Source of the DNA: Bacteroidaceae bacterium
GTDB lineage: Bacteria > Bacteroidota > Bacteroidia > Bacteroidales > Bacteroidaceae
DNA: 17,131 nt
NCBI GenBank assembly: GCA_021443405.1
Contig: JABUUA010000020.1
Location: 10,014 to 27,144, forward strand
Reading direction: 5' to 3'
Below the pieces are notes generated by a model. It did no database searches. It was not told where the DNA came from and was given only the letters and a program-made list of their open reading frames with translations. This document shows, in pieces, positions 6,873-14,781 of the stretch; the stretch's first letter is position 1, and the number at the start of each line of letters is the position of its first letter. The position numbers and the translations under genes are program-made.

Positions 6873-8612
6873 ATGACTAAAGGAACTGTTAGAGGTGTAG
6901 TTGCCAACATGGTCACCCTCCGTGTAGACGGACCCGTGCTCCAAGGCGAAATATGCTACATCACCACTGGCGGCGACCGTCTGATGGCAGAAGTCATCAA
7001 GGTGGTGGGCCAGGATGTTTATGTGCAGGTCTTCGAAAGCACCCGCGGACTCAAGGTGGGCGCCGAAGCCGAATTTACCGGACACATGCTCGAAATCCAG
7101 TTGGGTCCCGGCATGTTGAGTAAGAACTACGACGGTCTGCAGAACGACCTCGACAAGATGGAGGGCGTGTTCCTCAAGCGCGGGCAGTACACCGAGCCTC
7201 TGGATGCCGACCGCCTGTGGGACTTCGAGCCCATCGCCAAGGAAGGCGACAAGGTGCAGGAGAGCGACTGGCTCGGTAAAGTGGAGGAAAACCACCAGCC
7301 GCTGAAGATTATGGTTCCCTTCCAGATGAAGGGCACGGCCACGGTCAAGAGCATCGTTCCCGCCGGACAATACAAGATTCACGACGTCATCGCCGTGCTC
7401 GTGGACGAGCAAGGCAACGAGGTGAAGGTGGACATGGTGCAGCACTGGCCCGTGAAGTTCGCTATGAATAACTATAAAGAGAAGCCGCGTCCCTTTAAGC
7501 TGCTGGAGACGGGCGTGCGTACCATCGACACGTTCAACCCCATCGTGGAGGGCGGCACCGGCTTCATCCCCGGTCCCTTCGGTACGGGTAAGACCGTGCT
7601 TCAGCACGCGATTTCGAAGCAGGCCGAGGCCGACATCGTCATCATCGCTGCCTGCGGTGAGCGTGCCAACGAGGTGGTGGAGATTTTCTCCGAGTTCCCT
7701 GAGCTCGTGGACCCGCACACCGGCCGCAAGTTGATGGAGCGTACCATCATCATCGCCAATACGTCGAACATGCCTGTTGCGGCTCGTGAGGCTTCGGTAT
7801 ATACGGCCATGACCATGGCCGAGTACTACCGCTCGATGGGTCTGCGCGTGCTTTTGATGGCCGACTCTACGTCACGTTGGGCACAGGCCCTGCGCGAGAT
7901 GTCGAACCGTATGGAGGAACTGCCTGGCCCCGACGCCTTCCCCATGGACCTCGGCGCCCTGATTTCAAACTTCTACGGCCGTGCCGGTTACGTTTATCTG
8001 CACAACGGCGAGGTGGGTTCCGTGACATTCCTCGGCACGGTATCGCCTGCCGGTGGTAACCTGAAAGAGCCCGTGACCGAGAACACCAAGAAGGTGGCTC
8101 GCTGCTTCTACGCTCTCGAGCAAGACCGCGCCGATAAAAAGCGCTATCCTGCCGTGAATCCCATCGACTCTTACTCTAAGTATCTTGAGTATCCTGAGTT
8201 CGCGGCGTACATCAAGAACCATATCAACGAGGAGTGGATTCCCAAGGTTCTCGACCTCAAGACCCGCATGCAGCGTGGTAAGGAGATAGCCGAGCAGATT
8301 AACATCCTTGGTGACGACGGTGTGCCCGTGGAGTACCATGTGACCTTCTGGAAGTCTGAAATCATCGATTATGTTATACTCCAGCAGGACGCCTTCGACG
8401 AAATCGACGCCGTGACGCCGCTTGAACGTCAGGAGGAGATACTGAATCTGGTGACCGCCATCTGCGAGAAGGACTATGAGTTCACCGACTTCCTCCAGGT
8501 GGTCGACTACTTCAAGAAGATGATTAACCTGTGCAAGCAGATGAACTACTCGGCCTACAAGAGCGAGCAGTACTACGACTTTAAGAAGCAGATTGAGGAA
8601 ATGATGGGTTAA
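6873..8612 (+). CDS. atpA: V/A-type ATP synthase catalytic subunit A
   Basis: 579-aa catalytic subunit that hydrolyses or synthesises ATP in the A3B3 head. An N-terminal beta-barrel (about 1-70) is followed by the bulge (non-homologous) domain typical of V-type A subunits (about 110-190, with KIMVPFQMKGTATVKSI). The Walker A P-loop is GPFGTGKT at 234-241, with Lys240 and Thr241. The catalytic Glu is in CGERANE (Glu263); most relatives read GERGNE, so Ala replaces Gly here. TSRWAQALREMSNRMEELPG is the conserved nucleotide-binding core stretch. A helical C-terminal domain completes a normal-length protein. The ATG at 6873 follows an A-rich leader rather than a Shine-Dalgarno sequence, as is common in Bacteroidetes. 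Confidence 0.97.
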   Translation: MTKGTVRGVVANMVTLRVDGPVLQGEICYITTGGDRLMAEVIKVVGQDVYVQVFESTRGLKVGAEAEFTGHMLEIQLGPGMLSKNYDGLQNDLDKMEGVFLKRGQYTEPLDADRLWDFEPIAKEGDKVQESDWLGKVEENHQPLKIMVPFQMKGTATVKSIVPAGQYKIHDVIAVLVDEQGNEVKVDMVQHWPVKFAMNNYKEKPRPFKLLETGVRTIDTFNPIVEGGTGFIPGPFGTGKTVLQHAISKQAEADIVIIAACGERANEVVEIFSEFPELVDPHTGRKLMERTIIIANTSNMPVAAREASVYTAMTMAEYYRSMGLRVLLMADSTSRWAQALREMSNRMEELPGPDAFPMDLGALISNFYGRAGYVYLHNGEVGSVTFLGTVSPAGGNLKEPVTENTKKVARCFYALEQDRADKKRYPAVNPIDSYSKYLEYPEFAAYIKNHINEEWIPKVLDLKTRMQRGKEIAEQINILGDDGVPVEYHVTFWKSEIIDYVILQQDAFDEIDAVTPLERQEEILNLVTAICEKDYEFTDFLQVVDYFKKMINLCKQMNYSAYKSEQYYDFKKQIEEMMG

Positions 8613-8719
8613 GTTCGCAAAGTTCACAAGGTGGACACCGGGCCGGCGGTCGAGCGACACGCAGTCTCGCCCACCCTGACAAACGGAAAAGAACTTTCAC
8701 ACTTTTAAAGAAAAAGAAC

Positions 8720-10045
8720 ATGAGTACAGCTTTTCAGAAAGTATATACACAGATAAGCCAGATTACCAAAGCCACTTGTTCGCTGAAGGCCAAGGGCGTG
8801 GGTTACGATGAACTGGCCACCATCAACGGCAAGCTCGCCCAGGTGGTGAAGATTGCAGGCGACGATGTCACCCTGCAGGTGTTTGAGGGAACCAGCGGTA
8901 TTCCCACCAACGCCGAAGTAGTTTTCTTAGGCAAGTCGCCCTCGCTCAAAGTGAGCGACCAGTTGGCCGGCCGCTTCTTCAATGCCTATGGCCAGCCCAT
9001 CGACGGTGGTCCGGAGGTGGAAGGCCGTGAGGTGGAGATAGGTGGTCCTTCGGTGAATCCCGTGCGTCGTAAGCAACCCAGCGAGTTGATTGCAACGGGT
9101 ATCGCAGGTATCGACCTGAACAACACCCTCGTGTCAGGCCAGAAGATTCCTTTCTTCGCCGACCCCGACCAGCCCTTCAACGAGGTGATGGCCATGGTGG
9201 CCATGCGTGCCAAGTGCGATAAAATCATCCTCGGCGGCATGGGAATGACCAACGATGACTACTATTTCTTCCGCAACACATTCTCGAACGCCGGTGCACT
9301 CGACCGCATCATCTCGTTCATCAATACCACAGAGGACCCCGCCGTCGAGCGCCTGTTGATTCCCGATATGGCCCTTGCCGCCGCTGAATATTTTGCCGTA
9401 GAGAAGAACGAGACCGTGCTGGTGCTGCTCACGGACATGACTTCGTACGCCGACTCACTCTCTATCGTGTCGAACCGTATGGACCAGATTCCTTCCAAGG
9501 ACTCTATGCCCGGCTCCCTCTATTCCGATCTGGCGAAGATTTACGAGAAGGCTGTCCAGTTCCCCGAGAGCGTGGGCGGTGGTTCCATCACCATCATCGC
9601 CGTGACCACTTTGTCGGGTGGCGACATCACACATGCCGTGCCCGATAACACGGGTTACATCACGGAGGGTCAGCTCTACCTGCGTCGCGACTCCGACGTG
9701 GGCAAGGTCATTGTCGATCCCTTCCGCTCGCTGTCGCGTCTGAAGCAGCTTGTCGCTGGTAAGAAGACCCGCAAGGACCACTCGCAAGTCATGAACGCCG
9801 CCATCCGCTTGTACGCCGACGCTGCCAACGCCAAGACGAAGTTGGAGAATGGTTTCGACCTCACCGACTACGACAATCGCTGCCTCGACTTCGCAAAGGA
9901 CTACGCGTCGAAGCTGCTGGCCATAGACGTCAACCTCAACACAGAGGAGATGCTCGACGTCACTTGGTCGCTCTTCCGCAAGTACTTCAAGCTGGAGGAA
10001 GTGAACATCAAGAAGGAATTCACCGACATTTATTGGACAGCATAA
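8720..10045 (+). CDS. atpB: V/A-type ATP synthase subunit B (non-catalytic)
   Basis: 441-aa partner of subunit A in the A3B3 hexamer. The beta-barrel domain is at about 1-75, with the nucleotide-binding-like core after it. There is no Walker A motif: the equivalent region reads QKIPFFADPDQPFNEV (141-156), as expected for the non-catalytic subunit. LLTDMTSYADSLSIVSNRMDQIP and GSLYSDLAKIYEKA correspond to the family's LLTDMT-YAD and YTDLATIYERA motifs. The arginine finger that completes the active site of A is in RSLSRLK (Arg340). The usual PGRRGYPGYMY segment is changed to PSKDSMPGSLY, a lineage-specific variation. It lies 107 bp after atpA and 40 bp before atpD. Confidence 0.96.
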   Translation: MSTAFQKVYTQISQITKATCSLKAKGVGYDELATINGKLAQVVKIAGDDVTLQVFEGTSGIPTNAEVVFLGKSPSLKVSDQLAGRFFNAYGQPIDGGPEVEGREVEIGGPSVNPVRRKQPSELIATGIAGIDLNNTLVSGQKIPFFADPDQPFNEVMAMVAMRAKCDKIILGGMGMTNDDYYFFRNTFSNAGALDRIISFINTTEDPAVERLLIPDMALAAAEYFAVEKNETVLVLLTDMTSYADSLSIVSNRMDQIPSKDSMPGSLYSDLAKIYEKAVQFPESVGGGSITIIAVTTLSGGDITHAVPDNTGYITEGQLYLRRDSDVGKVIVDPFRSLSRLKQLVAGKKTRKDHSQVMNAAIRLYADAANAKTKLENGFDLTDYDNRCLDFAKDYASKLLAIDVNLNTEEMLDVTWSLFRKYFKLEEVNIKKEFTDIYWTA

Positions 10046-10085
10046 TCCGAACACGCGGACGTTCGATTATACGAAACAAGAATCC

Positions 10086-10691
10086 ATGGCAATTAAGTTT
10101 CAATATAATAAGACATCGCTCCAGCAAATCGAGAAGAACCTGAAGATGCGACAGCGCACCTTGCCCATCATCAAGAGCAAGGAGACCGCGCTGCGTCTCG
10201 AGGTGAAGAAGTGCAAGGAGGAGGCCGACGCACTGCAGCGAAAGCTCGAAGCCCAGATAAGCGGATACGAACAGATGTATGCCTTATGGGGGGAATTCGA
10301 TACGTCACTGGTGAGTCTCAAGGATGTGCAGCTCGACACCAAGAAGATTGCAGGTGTGCGCGTGCCCATCCTCGCCAACATTGAGCTGGCTGTGCGCCCC
10401 TTCGGACTCTTCAGCGCCCCCAAATGGTACTTCGACGGCATCAATCTTTTGCAGGGTCTTGCCAAGACGGCAGTGGAACGCGAGTTTGTGCACGCCAAGC
10501 TGCACTTGCTCGAACACGCCCGTAAGAAGACCACGCAGAAGGTGAACCTCTTCGAGAAGGTGCAGATTCCGGGCTATCAGGAAGCGGTGCGAAAGATCAA
10601 GCGCTTCATGGAAGACGAGGAGAATCTCTCTAAGTCGAGCCAGAAGATCTTGAAGTCATTACAGGAAAAGAGAAAGGAGGCTGAGGCATGA
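10086..10691 (+). CDS. atpD: V/A-type ATP synthase subunit D (central rotor shaft)
   Basis: 201-aa protein composed largely of two long helices: residues about 10-75 (KNLKMRQRTLPIIKSKETALRLEVKK) and about 130-200 (a Lys/Glu-rich C-terminal helix). These form the antiparallel coiled coil of the central stalk that rotates inside the A3B3 head. The length is usual for the family. Its stop overlaps the atpI start by four bases (ATGA at 10688-10691), indicating translational coupling. Subunit F, which normally binds D, is not encoded in this operon. Confidence 0.92.
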   Translation: MAIKFQYNKTSLQQIEKNLKMRQRTLPIIKSKETALRLEVKKCKEEADALQRKLEAQISGYEQMYALWGEFDTSLVSLKDVQLDTKKIAGVRVPILANIELAVRPFGLFSAPKWYFDGINLLQGLAKTAVEREFVHAKLHLLEHARKKTTQKVNLFEKVQIPGYQEAVRKIKRFMEDEENLSKSSQKILKSLQEKRKEAEA

Positions 10692-12571
10692 TTGACAGAA
10701 TGAAGAAACTCACCTTCTTGGTGACGAACTCCGAATACAACGACTTCATCGAGCAGATACGCCAGCTGGGCGTCGTTCACGTCCAGCAGTTGCAACAGGG
10801 TGCTACCAGTCCCCAACTCAGCGCGGCCTTGTCGTTGGAGCAGCGTTTCCAGACGACCATCGCTTATCTCGAGAAAAAATCGCTGAGCGAGACGGCTGTC
10901 GCAGAACTTCCTTCTGTGGAAGGTCTGCCCACCGACCCGGTGGAGCTGCTGAGTTATGTGGAGGATATGCAGAAGCGAGAGAATGCTACGCTGCACGCCA
11001 TCGACGCAGCCCGCGCCAACGCCGCGGCTCTGGAGCCTTGGGGCGACTTCGACCAAGAGGCGCTCGCCCAGTTGGCTGAGGAGACGGGACTGCAGGTCGG
11101 CTTCTACTCATGCAGCGCCAAGGCCTTCAACGCCAAGTGGAAGGACGAGTGCTTCGCCACGCCCATCAGCGACGTGCAGAAGCGCACCTACTTCCTCACC
11201 TTCTCAGAAGAGCAGCCTCAGGTGACTGCCGAGCGTCTCGAACTCCCCATTGGCACCTACACCAACTGGGTGACTCGCACCGAGGAAGAAGAGAAGAATC
11301 TGCTGACACTGCAGGCCGAGTATCTCGCCATCCACGCCGAGCTGCTGCCGCTGTTGCAGATGGGCGCCTTGCAGGCTAAGGACGACATCTCGCTCGAAAA
11401 GGTGAAACTGAGCGACCAGTCGCTAGCCGAAGACTCGGTACGCCTGCTTGTGGGCTGGACCAAGGCCGACACCACCGAGCCCTTACTCCAGTACCTCAAC
11501 ACGAACCACATCTATTATGAGCTGGCAGACCCCGCCTTCACCGACGATGTGCCCGTGAGTCTCACCAACAACAGCTTCAGCCGTTTGTTCGAGCCTATAT
11601 TAAATATGTATTCGCTCCCCAACTACAACGACCTCGACCCCACGGTCTATTTCGCCCCCTTCTTCATGCTGTTCTTCGGCCTCTGCATGGGCGATGCTGG
11701 CTACGGACTGCTCATTCTCTTAGCTGGCATCGTGCTGGGTCTCAAGGGACAGGGCGATATGCGTGGCTACGGACGCCTGGCGTGCTGGCTGGGCGGAATG
11801 ACGGTGCTGTGCGGTTTTGCCACGTCCACCTTCTTCGGCATCAACATCGCCGAGCAGGGTTGGGCTTGGGTAGAGCCCTTGAAACCCTATTTCCTCACCG
11901 ATGCCGGCGTGGGAAAAATCTTCGGCTACACGCCCATGATGGTGTTATCCGTCTTTATCGGTCTGGTCCAGGTGCTGCTGGGTATGCTGCTCAAGGCTCG
12001 TAAATTGTGGAACAACTATGGCTTCGGCTATGCCATCGGCACGTACTCGTGGTTCGTGGCACTGCTCGCTGCCATCCTTGTCTTCGGGTTGCCTGCCTGC
12101 GGTTTTGCGCTTCCCGTGGCTGTCACCTATGTGCTCTATACGCTGATTGGCGTGTCGGTAGTGGGTATTTTCCTCTACAACAACCCCGCGGCGTATAAGC
12201 ATCCCATCCTCGGTCCGCTGCTCAACATCGGTGGCGGCATGTGGGAAACCTATGGCATGTCCACGGGTCTTCTGGGTGACTTGCTGAGTTACATCCGTCT
12301 GTTTGCCCTCGGTCTCACCGGCGGTGTGCTGGGCGGCGTGTTCAACTCACTGGCCTATGACCTCTGCGGCGACCTTCCGGCTCCGGCCAACTGGCTGGCC
12401 ATGGCCGTCATTCTGCTCTTGGGCCACGGCATCACCTTCGCCCTGAGTATGATTAGCGCCTTTGTGCACCCCATGCGACTCACCTTCGTGGAATTCTTCA
12501 AGAACTCCGACTTCTCGGGCGGTGGCAAGGCCTACGAGCCCTTCCACAAGGAGGTGGTCACTGCGGAATAA
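10688..12571 (+). CDS. atpI: V/A-type ATP synthase subunit I (membrane stator, subunit a homologue)
   Basis: 627-aa, two-part protein. The N-terminal half (about 1-310) is soluble and partly coiled coil, starting MIDRMKKLTFLVTNSEYNDF, and links the peripheral stalk to the membrane. The C-terminal half (about 315-610) contains seven or eight hydrophobic helices and conducts ions next to the K ring. The family motif MLFFGLCMGDAGYG is near 327-340. GGGMWETYGMSTGLLGDLLSYIRLFALGL is near 515-543; its Arg537 aligns with the essential ion-releasing arginine (yeast Vph1 Arg735). The gene overlaps atpD by four bases and ends 48 bp before atpK. Confidence 0.95.
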   Translation: MIDRMKKLTFLVTNSEYNDFIEQIRQLGVVHVQQLQQGATSPQLSAALSLEQRFQTTIAYLEKKSLSETAVAELPSVEGLPTDPVELLSYVEDMQKRENATLHAIDAARANAAALEPWGDFDQEALAQLAEETGLQVGFYSCSAKAFNAKWKDECFATPISDVQKRTYFLTFSEEQPQVTAERLELPIGTYTNWVTRTEEEEKNLLTLQAEYLAIHAELLPLLQMGALQAKDDISLEKVKLSDQSLAEDSVRLLVGWTKADTTEPLLQYLNTNHIYYELADPAFTDDVPVSLTNNSFSRLFEPILNMYSLPNYNDLDPTVYFAPFFMLFFGLCMGDAGYGLLILLAGIVLGLKGQGDMRGYGRLACWLGGMTVLCGFATSTFFGINIAEQGWAWVEPLKPYFLTDAGVGKIFGYTPMMVLSVFIGLVQVLLGMLLKARKLWNNYGFGYAIGTYSWFVALLAAILVFGLPACGFALPVAVTYVLYTLIGVSVVGIFLYNNPAAYKHPILGPLLNIGGGMWETYGMSTGLLGDLLSYIRLFALGLTGGVLGGVFNSLAYDLCGDLPAPANWLAMAVILLLGHGITFALSMISAFVHPMRLTFVEFFKNSDFSGGGKAYEPFHKEVVTAE

Positions 12572-12619
12572 AAAGAAAAATATTATAAAACAACTAAAAA
12601 CAACAACAAACAAAACATT

Positions 12620-13072
12620 ATGGAAATTTTTTTGGCTTATTTGGGCGTAGCCCTTTGTGTGGCCCTCTCGGGCGTAGGTAGCGCGTACGGCGTGACCATT
12701 TGCGGTAACGCCGCTATCGGCGCATTCAAGAAAAATCCCAGCGCCAGCGGTTCGTACATGGGTCTTTCGGCTCTTCCCTCGTCACAGGGTCTGTATGGCT
12801 TCGTTGGTTTCTTCATGCTCAACAGCCACATTTTCTCAGGCATGACCATGTCGGCCGCTTGCGCCATCTTCGGTGTTGGCTTGGCTCTCGGTCTGGTGGC
12901 CCTGTTCTCTGCCATTCGTCAGGCTAAGGTTTGTGCCAACGGTATCGGCGCCATCGGTGCCGGTCACAGTGCTTTCGGTACCACCATGGTGCTGGCCGTG
13001 TTCCCCGAGCTCTACGCCATCCTCGGTCTGCTCGTGCTCATCCTCACTGCCAGCTCACTGCCCACGGCTTAA
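12620..13072 (+). CDS. atpK: V/A-type ATP synthase subunit K (membrane rotor proteolipid)
   Basis: 150-aa proteolipid with four membrane helices arranged as two related hairpins, the double-hairpin form typical of V-type K/c subunits. Hairpin 1 carries LSALPSSQGLYGF (49-61) and hairpin 2 carries VFPELYAILGL (127-137) with the ion-carrying Glu130. Positions Leu52, Ser55, Gln56, Gln101 and Glu130 match the Enterococcus hirae NtpK sodium ligands Leu61, Thr64, Gln65, Gln110 and Glu139 at a constant offset of nine, as I recall that protein. This points to sodium rather than proton coupling. Hairpin 1 has no acidic residue in the ion site, so each subunit carries one ion. It is the last gene of the operon, directly before a strong terminator. 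Confidence 0.95.
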   Translation: MEIFLAYLGVALCVALSGVGSAYGVTICGNAAIGAFKKNPSASGSYMGLSALPSSQGLYGFVGFFMLNSHIFSGMTMSAACAIFGVGLALGLVALFSAIRQAKVCANGIGAIGAGHSAFGTTMVLAVFPELYAILGLLVLILTASSLPTA

Positions 13073-13099
13073 GCACAGTAGTTAGTAGTAAAACAACAG

Positions 13100-13140
13100 G
13101 AGGGCGTGTCAAGTTTCATTTGACACGCCCTCTTACTTTT
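13100..13140 (+). terminator. Intrinsic terminator of the V-ATPase operon
   Basis: A perfect 13-bp GC-rich stem, GAGGGCGTGTCAA (13100-13112) with TTGACACGCCCTC (13120-13132), encloses a 7-nt loop and is followed by TTACTTTT. It starts 27 bp after the atpK stop. The complementary strand lacks an equally good T tract, so it acts mainly in the plus direction. Confidence 0.9.
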
Positions 13141-13273
13141 GTGACCAACCAAAAGTTTCTCTGGACAGCCATCTTTGCTATTGAACAATTTGGGTGAACC
13201 CTCACGAGTGGGCGGGTGGCGTGGGTGCGGTGGCTGGAAAATGGGGGATGAGAGCAAAAGTTTGGTTGGTTGT

Positions 13274-13304
13274 TTTGTTGAACGAGTGGTTTTTTGTACC
13301 TTTG
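13274..13304 (+). promoter_or_regulatory. Bacteroidetes promoter for ribF
   Basis: TTTG (-33) at 13274-13277, a 19-bp spacer, and TACCTTTG (-7) at 13297-13304 match the Bacteroidetes consensus. The predicted transcription start (about 13310-13312) is within a few bases of the ribF ATG, so the message should be almost leaderless. Confidence 0.8.
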
Positions 13305-13312
13305 CGGCAGTG

Positions 13313-14197
13313 ATGATGAGAATAGCCACGATAGGTTTTTTTGACGGAGTGCACCGCGGGCATTTGTGCTTGATTCGGCAGTTGCGGGAGCAGGCGGAGC
13401 GGCTTGGACTCCAGCCTATGGTGGTGACGTTCCGTAATCATCCGCGACAGATTGTAAGCCCTGACTTTGTTCCTTCGCTGCTGACCACACCACAGGAGAA
13501 ACGTCGGTTGCTGGAGCAAGCGGGCGTGGAGGTGGAGATGCTGGCGTTCACCGAGGAGTTGCGAACGCTTACAGCACGCGAATTTATGTTGTGGCTTCAT
13601 GATGCGTTGGGAGTGCGGGCACTGCTGATGGGCTACGACCACCGCTTCGGACACGACGGTGGCACGCCGGCGCAGTATGGCGAGTGGGGGCGTGAGGTGG
13701 GCGTGGAAGTGCTCATGGCTACCGAGTTGCCGGAAGAACACGTGAGCAGTAGTGTCTGCCGACGTCTGCTCGACGCAGGACAGGTAAGTGAGGCGGCTCG
13801 ACTGCTCGGCCATCCGTATTTGTTGCAGGGAAAGGTGGAAGGCGGTCACCAGATTGGGCGCGAGATGGGCTTCCCCACGGCCAATGTGGTGACGGAGTTT
13901 GGTAAGTTGTTGCCTCTTTCTGGGGTGTATGCAGTGTGGGTGACGCTGGACGACGAGAGTCGCTGGCCTGGCATGCTGAACATCGGGCACCGACCGACCT
14001 TCGACAATGGGAAAGCGCTGACCATTGAAGTAAATTTGCTTGGGTTCACCGGGGATTTGTACGACCGCACCATCACTTTGGAGTTTGTGGAACACCTGCG
14101 TGCCGAGCAGCGTTTTGCCAGTCGTGAAGCCCTGATGGCACAGCTCCGCAGTGATGAGATGCAGGTTCGTGCCGTTCTGACGCGCAGCGAGGATTGA
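13313..14197 (+). CDS. ribF: Bifunctional riboflavin kinase / FAD synthetase
   Basis: 294-aa cytoplasmic enzyme that phosphorylates riboflavin to FMN and adenylylates FMN to FAD. The N-terminal nucleotidyltransferase domain carries IGFFDGVHRGH, including the HxGH motif His14-x-Gly-His17, then GYDHRFGHD and SSVCRRLLDAGQV. The C-terminal riboflavin-kinase domain carries GREMGFPTANV (GFPTAN at 186-191), SGVYAVWV, and MLNIGHRPTFDNG...IEVNLLGFTGDLYD, followed by the FVEHLRAEQRFASREAL tail. Length is close to the usual 300-310. The reading frame is open upstream to 13175, but that would run through the promoter, so I start at the tandem ATGs (13313 or 13316). It is separately transcribed from the upstream ATPase operon. 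Confidence 0.95.
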   Translation: MMRIATIGFFDGVHRGHLCLIRQLREQAERLGLQPMVVTFRNHPRQIVSPDFVPSLLTTPQEKRRLLEQAGVEVEMLAFTEELRTLTAREFMLWLHDALGVRALLMGYDHRFGHDGGTPAQYGEWGREVGVEVLMATELPEEHVSSSVCRRLLDAGQVSEAARLLGHPYLLQGKVEGGHQIGREMGFPTANVVTEFGKLLPLSGVYAVWVTLDDESRWPGMLNIGHRPTFDNGKALTIEVNLLGFTGDLYDRTITLEFVEHLRAEQRFASREALMAQLRSDEMQVRAVLTRSED

Positions 14198-14351
14198 TGC
14201 CTTGCTCGGTCTTTTTCCGATACCGTTTCGTTGTTGTTTCTTTTTTGCTTGGCTCTATAGAACTCGGTATTTGGGTTCATGGCATGGGGCACGCGTCCAA
14301 AGGGATTCCATCGTCTGGGAGTCCGCATATCGTTCCCTAAGGAAAAAACTA

Positions 14352-14410
14352 TTTTTTCTTAGAAAAAAATGCTCAGTCACGCGCGTGACGCGATACTTTT
14401 TCTAAGAAAA
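14352..14410. repeat. Nested inverted-repeat element with central 14-bp palindrome
   Basis: The 14-bp arm TTTTCTTAGAAAAA (14354-14367) is exactly inverted as TTTTTCTAAGAAAA (14397-14410). Each arm is itself almost palindromic around its centre. Near the middle of the 29-bp spacer sits the perfect palindrome GTCACGCGCGTGAC (14376-14389), with 8 bp on the left and 7 bp on the right. A related TTCCCTAAGGAAAA motif precedes it (14333-14346). It could be a REP/MITE-like element, a transcription terminator cluster or a protein-binding array. The arm sequence ATTTTTTCTTAGAA also occurs at 2288-2301. Confidence 0.6.
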
Positions 14411-14489
14411 CGAATGTCCCCTTCTGCGTACCTCAAATTGGCTATCGTGACATGGGCGTTTCAACACCCAGTGGCCGTGAGTTTTCTGC

Positions 14490-14547
14490 TCGCGCGCGCA
14501 AGGTACACGTATCCTATATAAATAATGCGCGTGCGCGTAGCGCGCGA
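14490..14547. repeat. Inverted CG-alternating tracts
   Basis: TCGCGCGC at 14490-14497 is inverted as GCGCGCGA at 14540-14547, flanking a CTATATAAATAATGCGCGTGCGCG core. Alternating purine-pyrimidine CG runs of this type can adopt Z-DNA or cruciform forms. A similar TATATACGCGCGCG tract lies at 215-228, at the end of the phosphatase gene. Confidence 0.35.
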
Positions 14548-14654
14548 TGAGACGACGGTGTGCCTATTTCGTCGCGCCACGGTATCATTTTGCAATCTTT
14601 TAGGGGGAAAACAAAGAAAATAGTTGTGTAAACGCAATTTTATATAACAAAATG

Positions 14655-14685
14655 TTTGCAGTTTCAAAATAAATTTGTAACTTTG
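14655..14685 (+). promoter_or_regulatory. Bacteroidetes promoter for glnN
   Basis: TTTG (-33) at 14655-14658, a 19-bp spacer and TAACTTTG (-7) at 14678-14685 match the Bacteroidetes consensus. The predicted start near 14692 gives a leader of about 90 nt before the ATG at 14782, long enough for regulation. Confidence 0.8.
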
Positions 14686-14706
14686 CTACCGAAAACGATG
14701 AAAGAT

Positions 14707-14719
14707 TGACAAAGTGTCA
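14707..14719. promoter_or_regulatory. TGACA-N3-TGTCA operator-like palindrome in the glnN leader, copy 2
   Basis: TGACAAAGTGTCA is a perfect 5-bp dyad centred about 20 bp downstream of the predicted glnN transcription start. Its position would suit a repressor or an RNA hairpin in the leader. It matches 2080-2092 at 12 of 13 bases. The regulator is unknown, and a link to nitrogen control is inference from location only. Confidence 0.4.
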
Positions 14720-14781
14720 CGAACTCATCATAAAGACACACACAACGTAAAGCTTAACTATTAACTACGAAACTTACTATT

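Larger units (their letters stand above)
14198..14677. other. Gene-free intergenic region upstream of glnN
   Basis: About 480 bp without a credible gene before the glnN -7 element. It contains a nested inverted-repeat element (14352-14410), alternating CG tracts around a TATATA core (14490-14547), and otherwise AT-rich sequence leading to the glnN promoter. Short open frames here (14202-14405 plus, 14461-14667 minus) run through the repeats and have no recognisable protein character. Confidence 0.65.

Noticed and set aside
13100..13132. TGTCAA...TTGACA as a regulator-binding site
   Set aside because: It is fully explained as the stem of the operon terminator, followed by a T-rich tract.
13175..13312. 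N-terminal extension of ribF by 46 codons
   Set aside because: The extension contains the promoter and no conserved sequence; the family N-terminus begins at the MMRIATIGFFDG segment.
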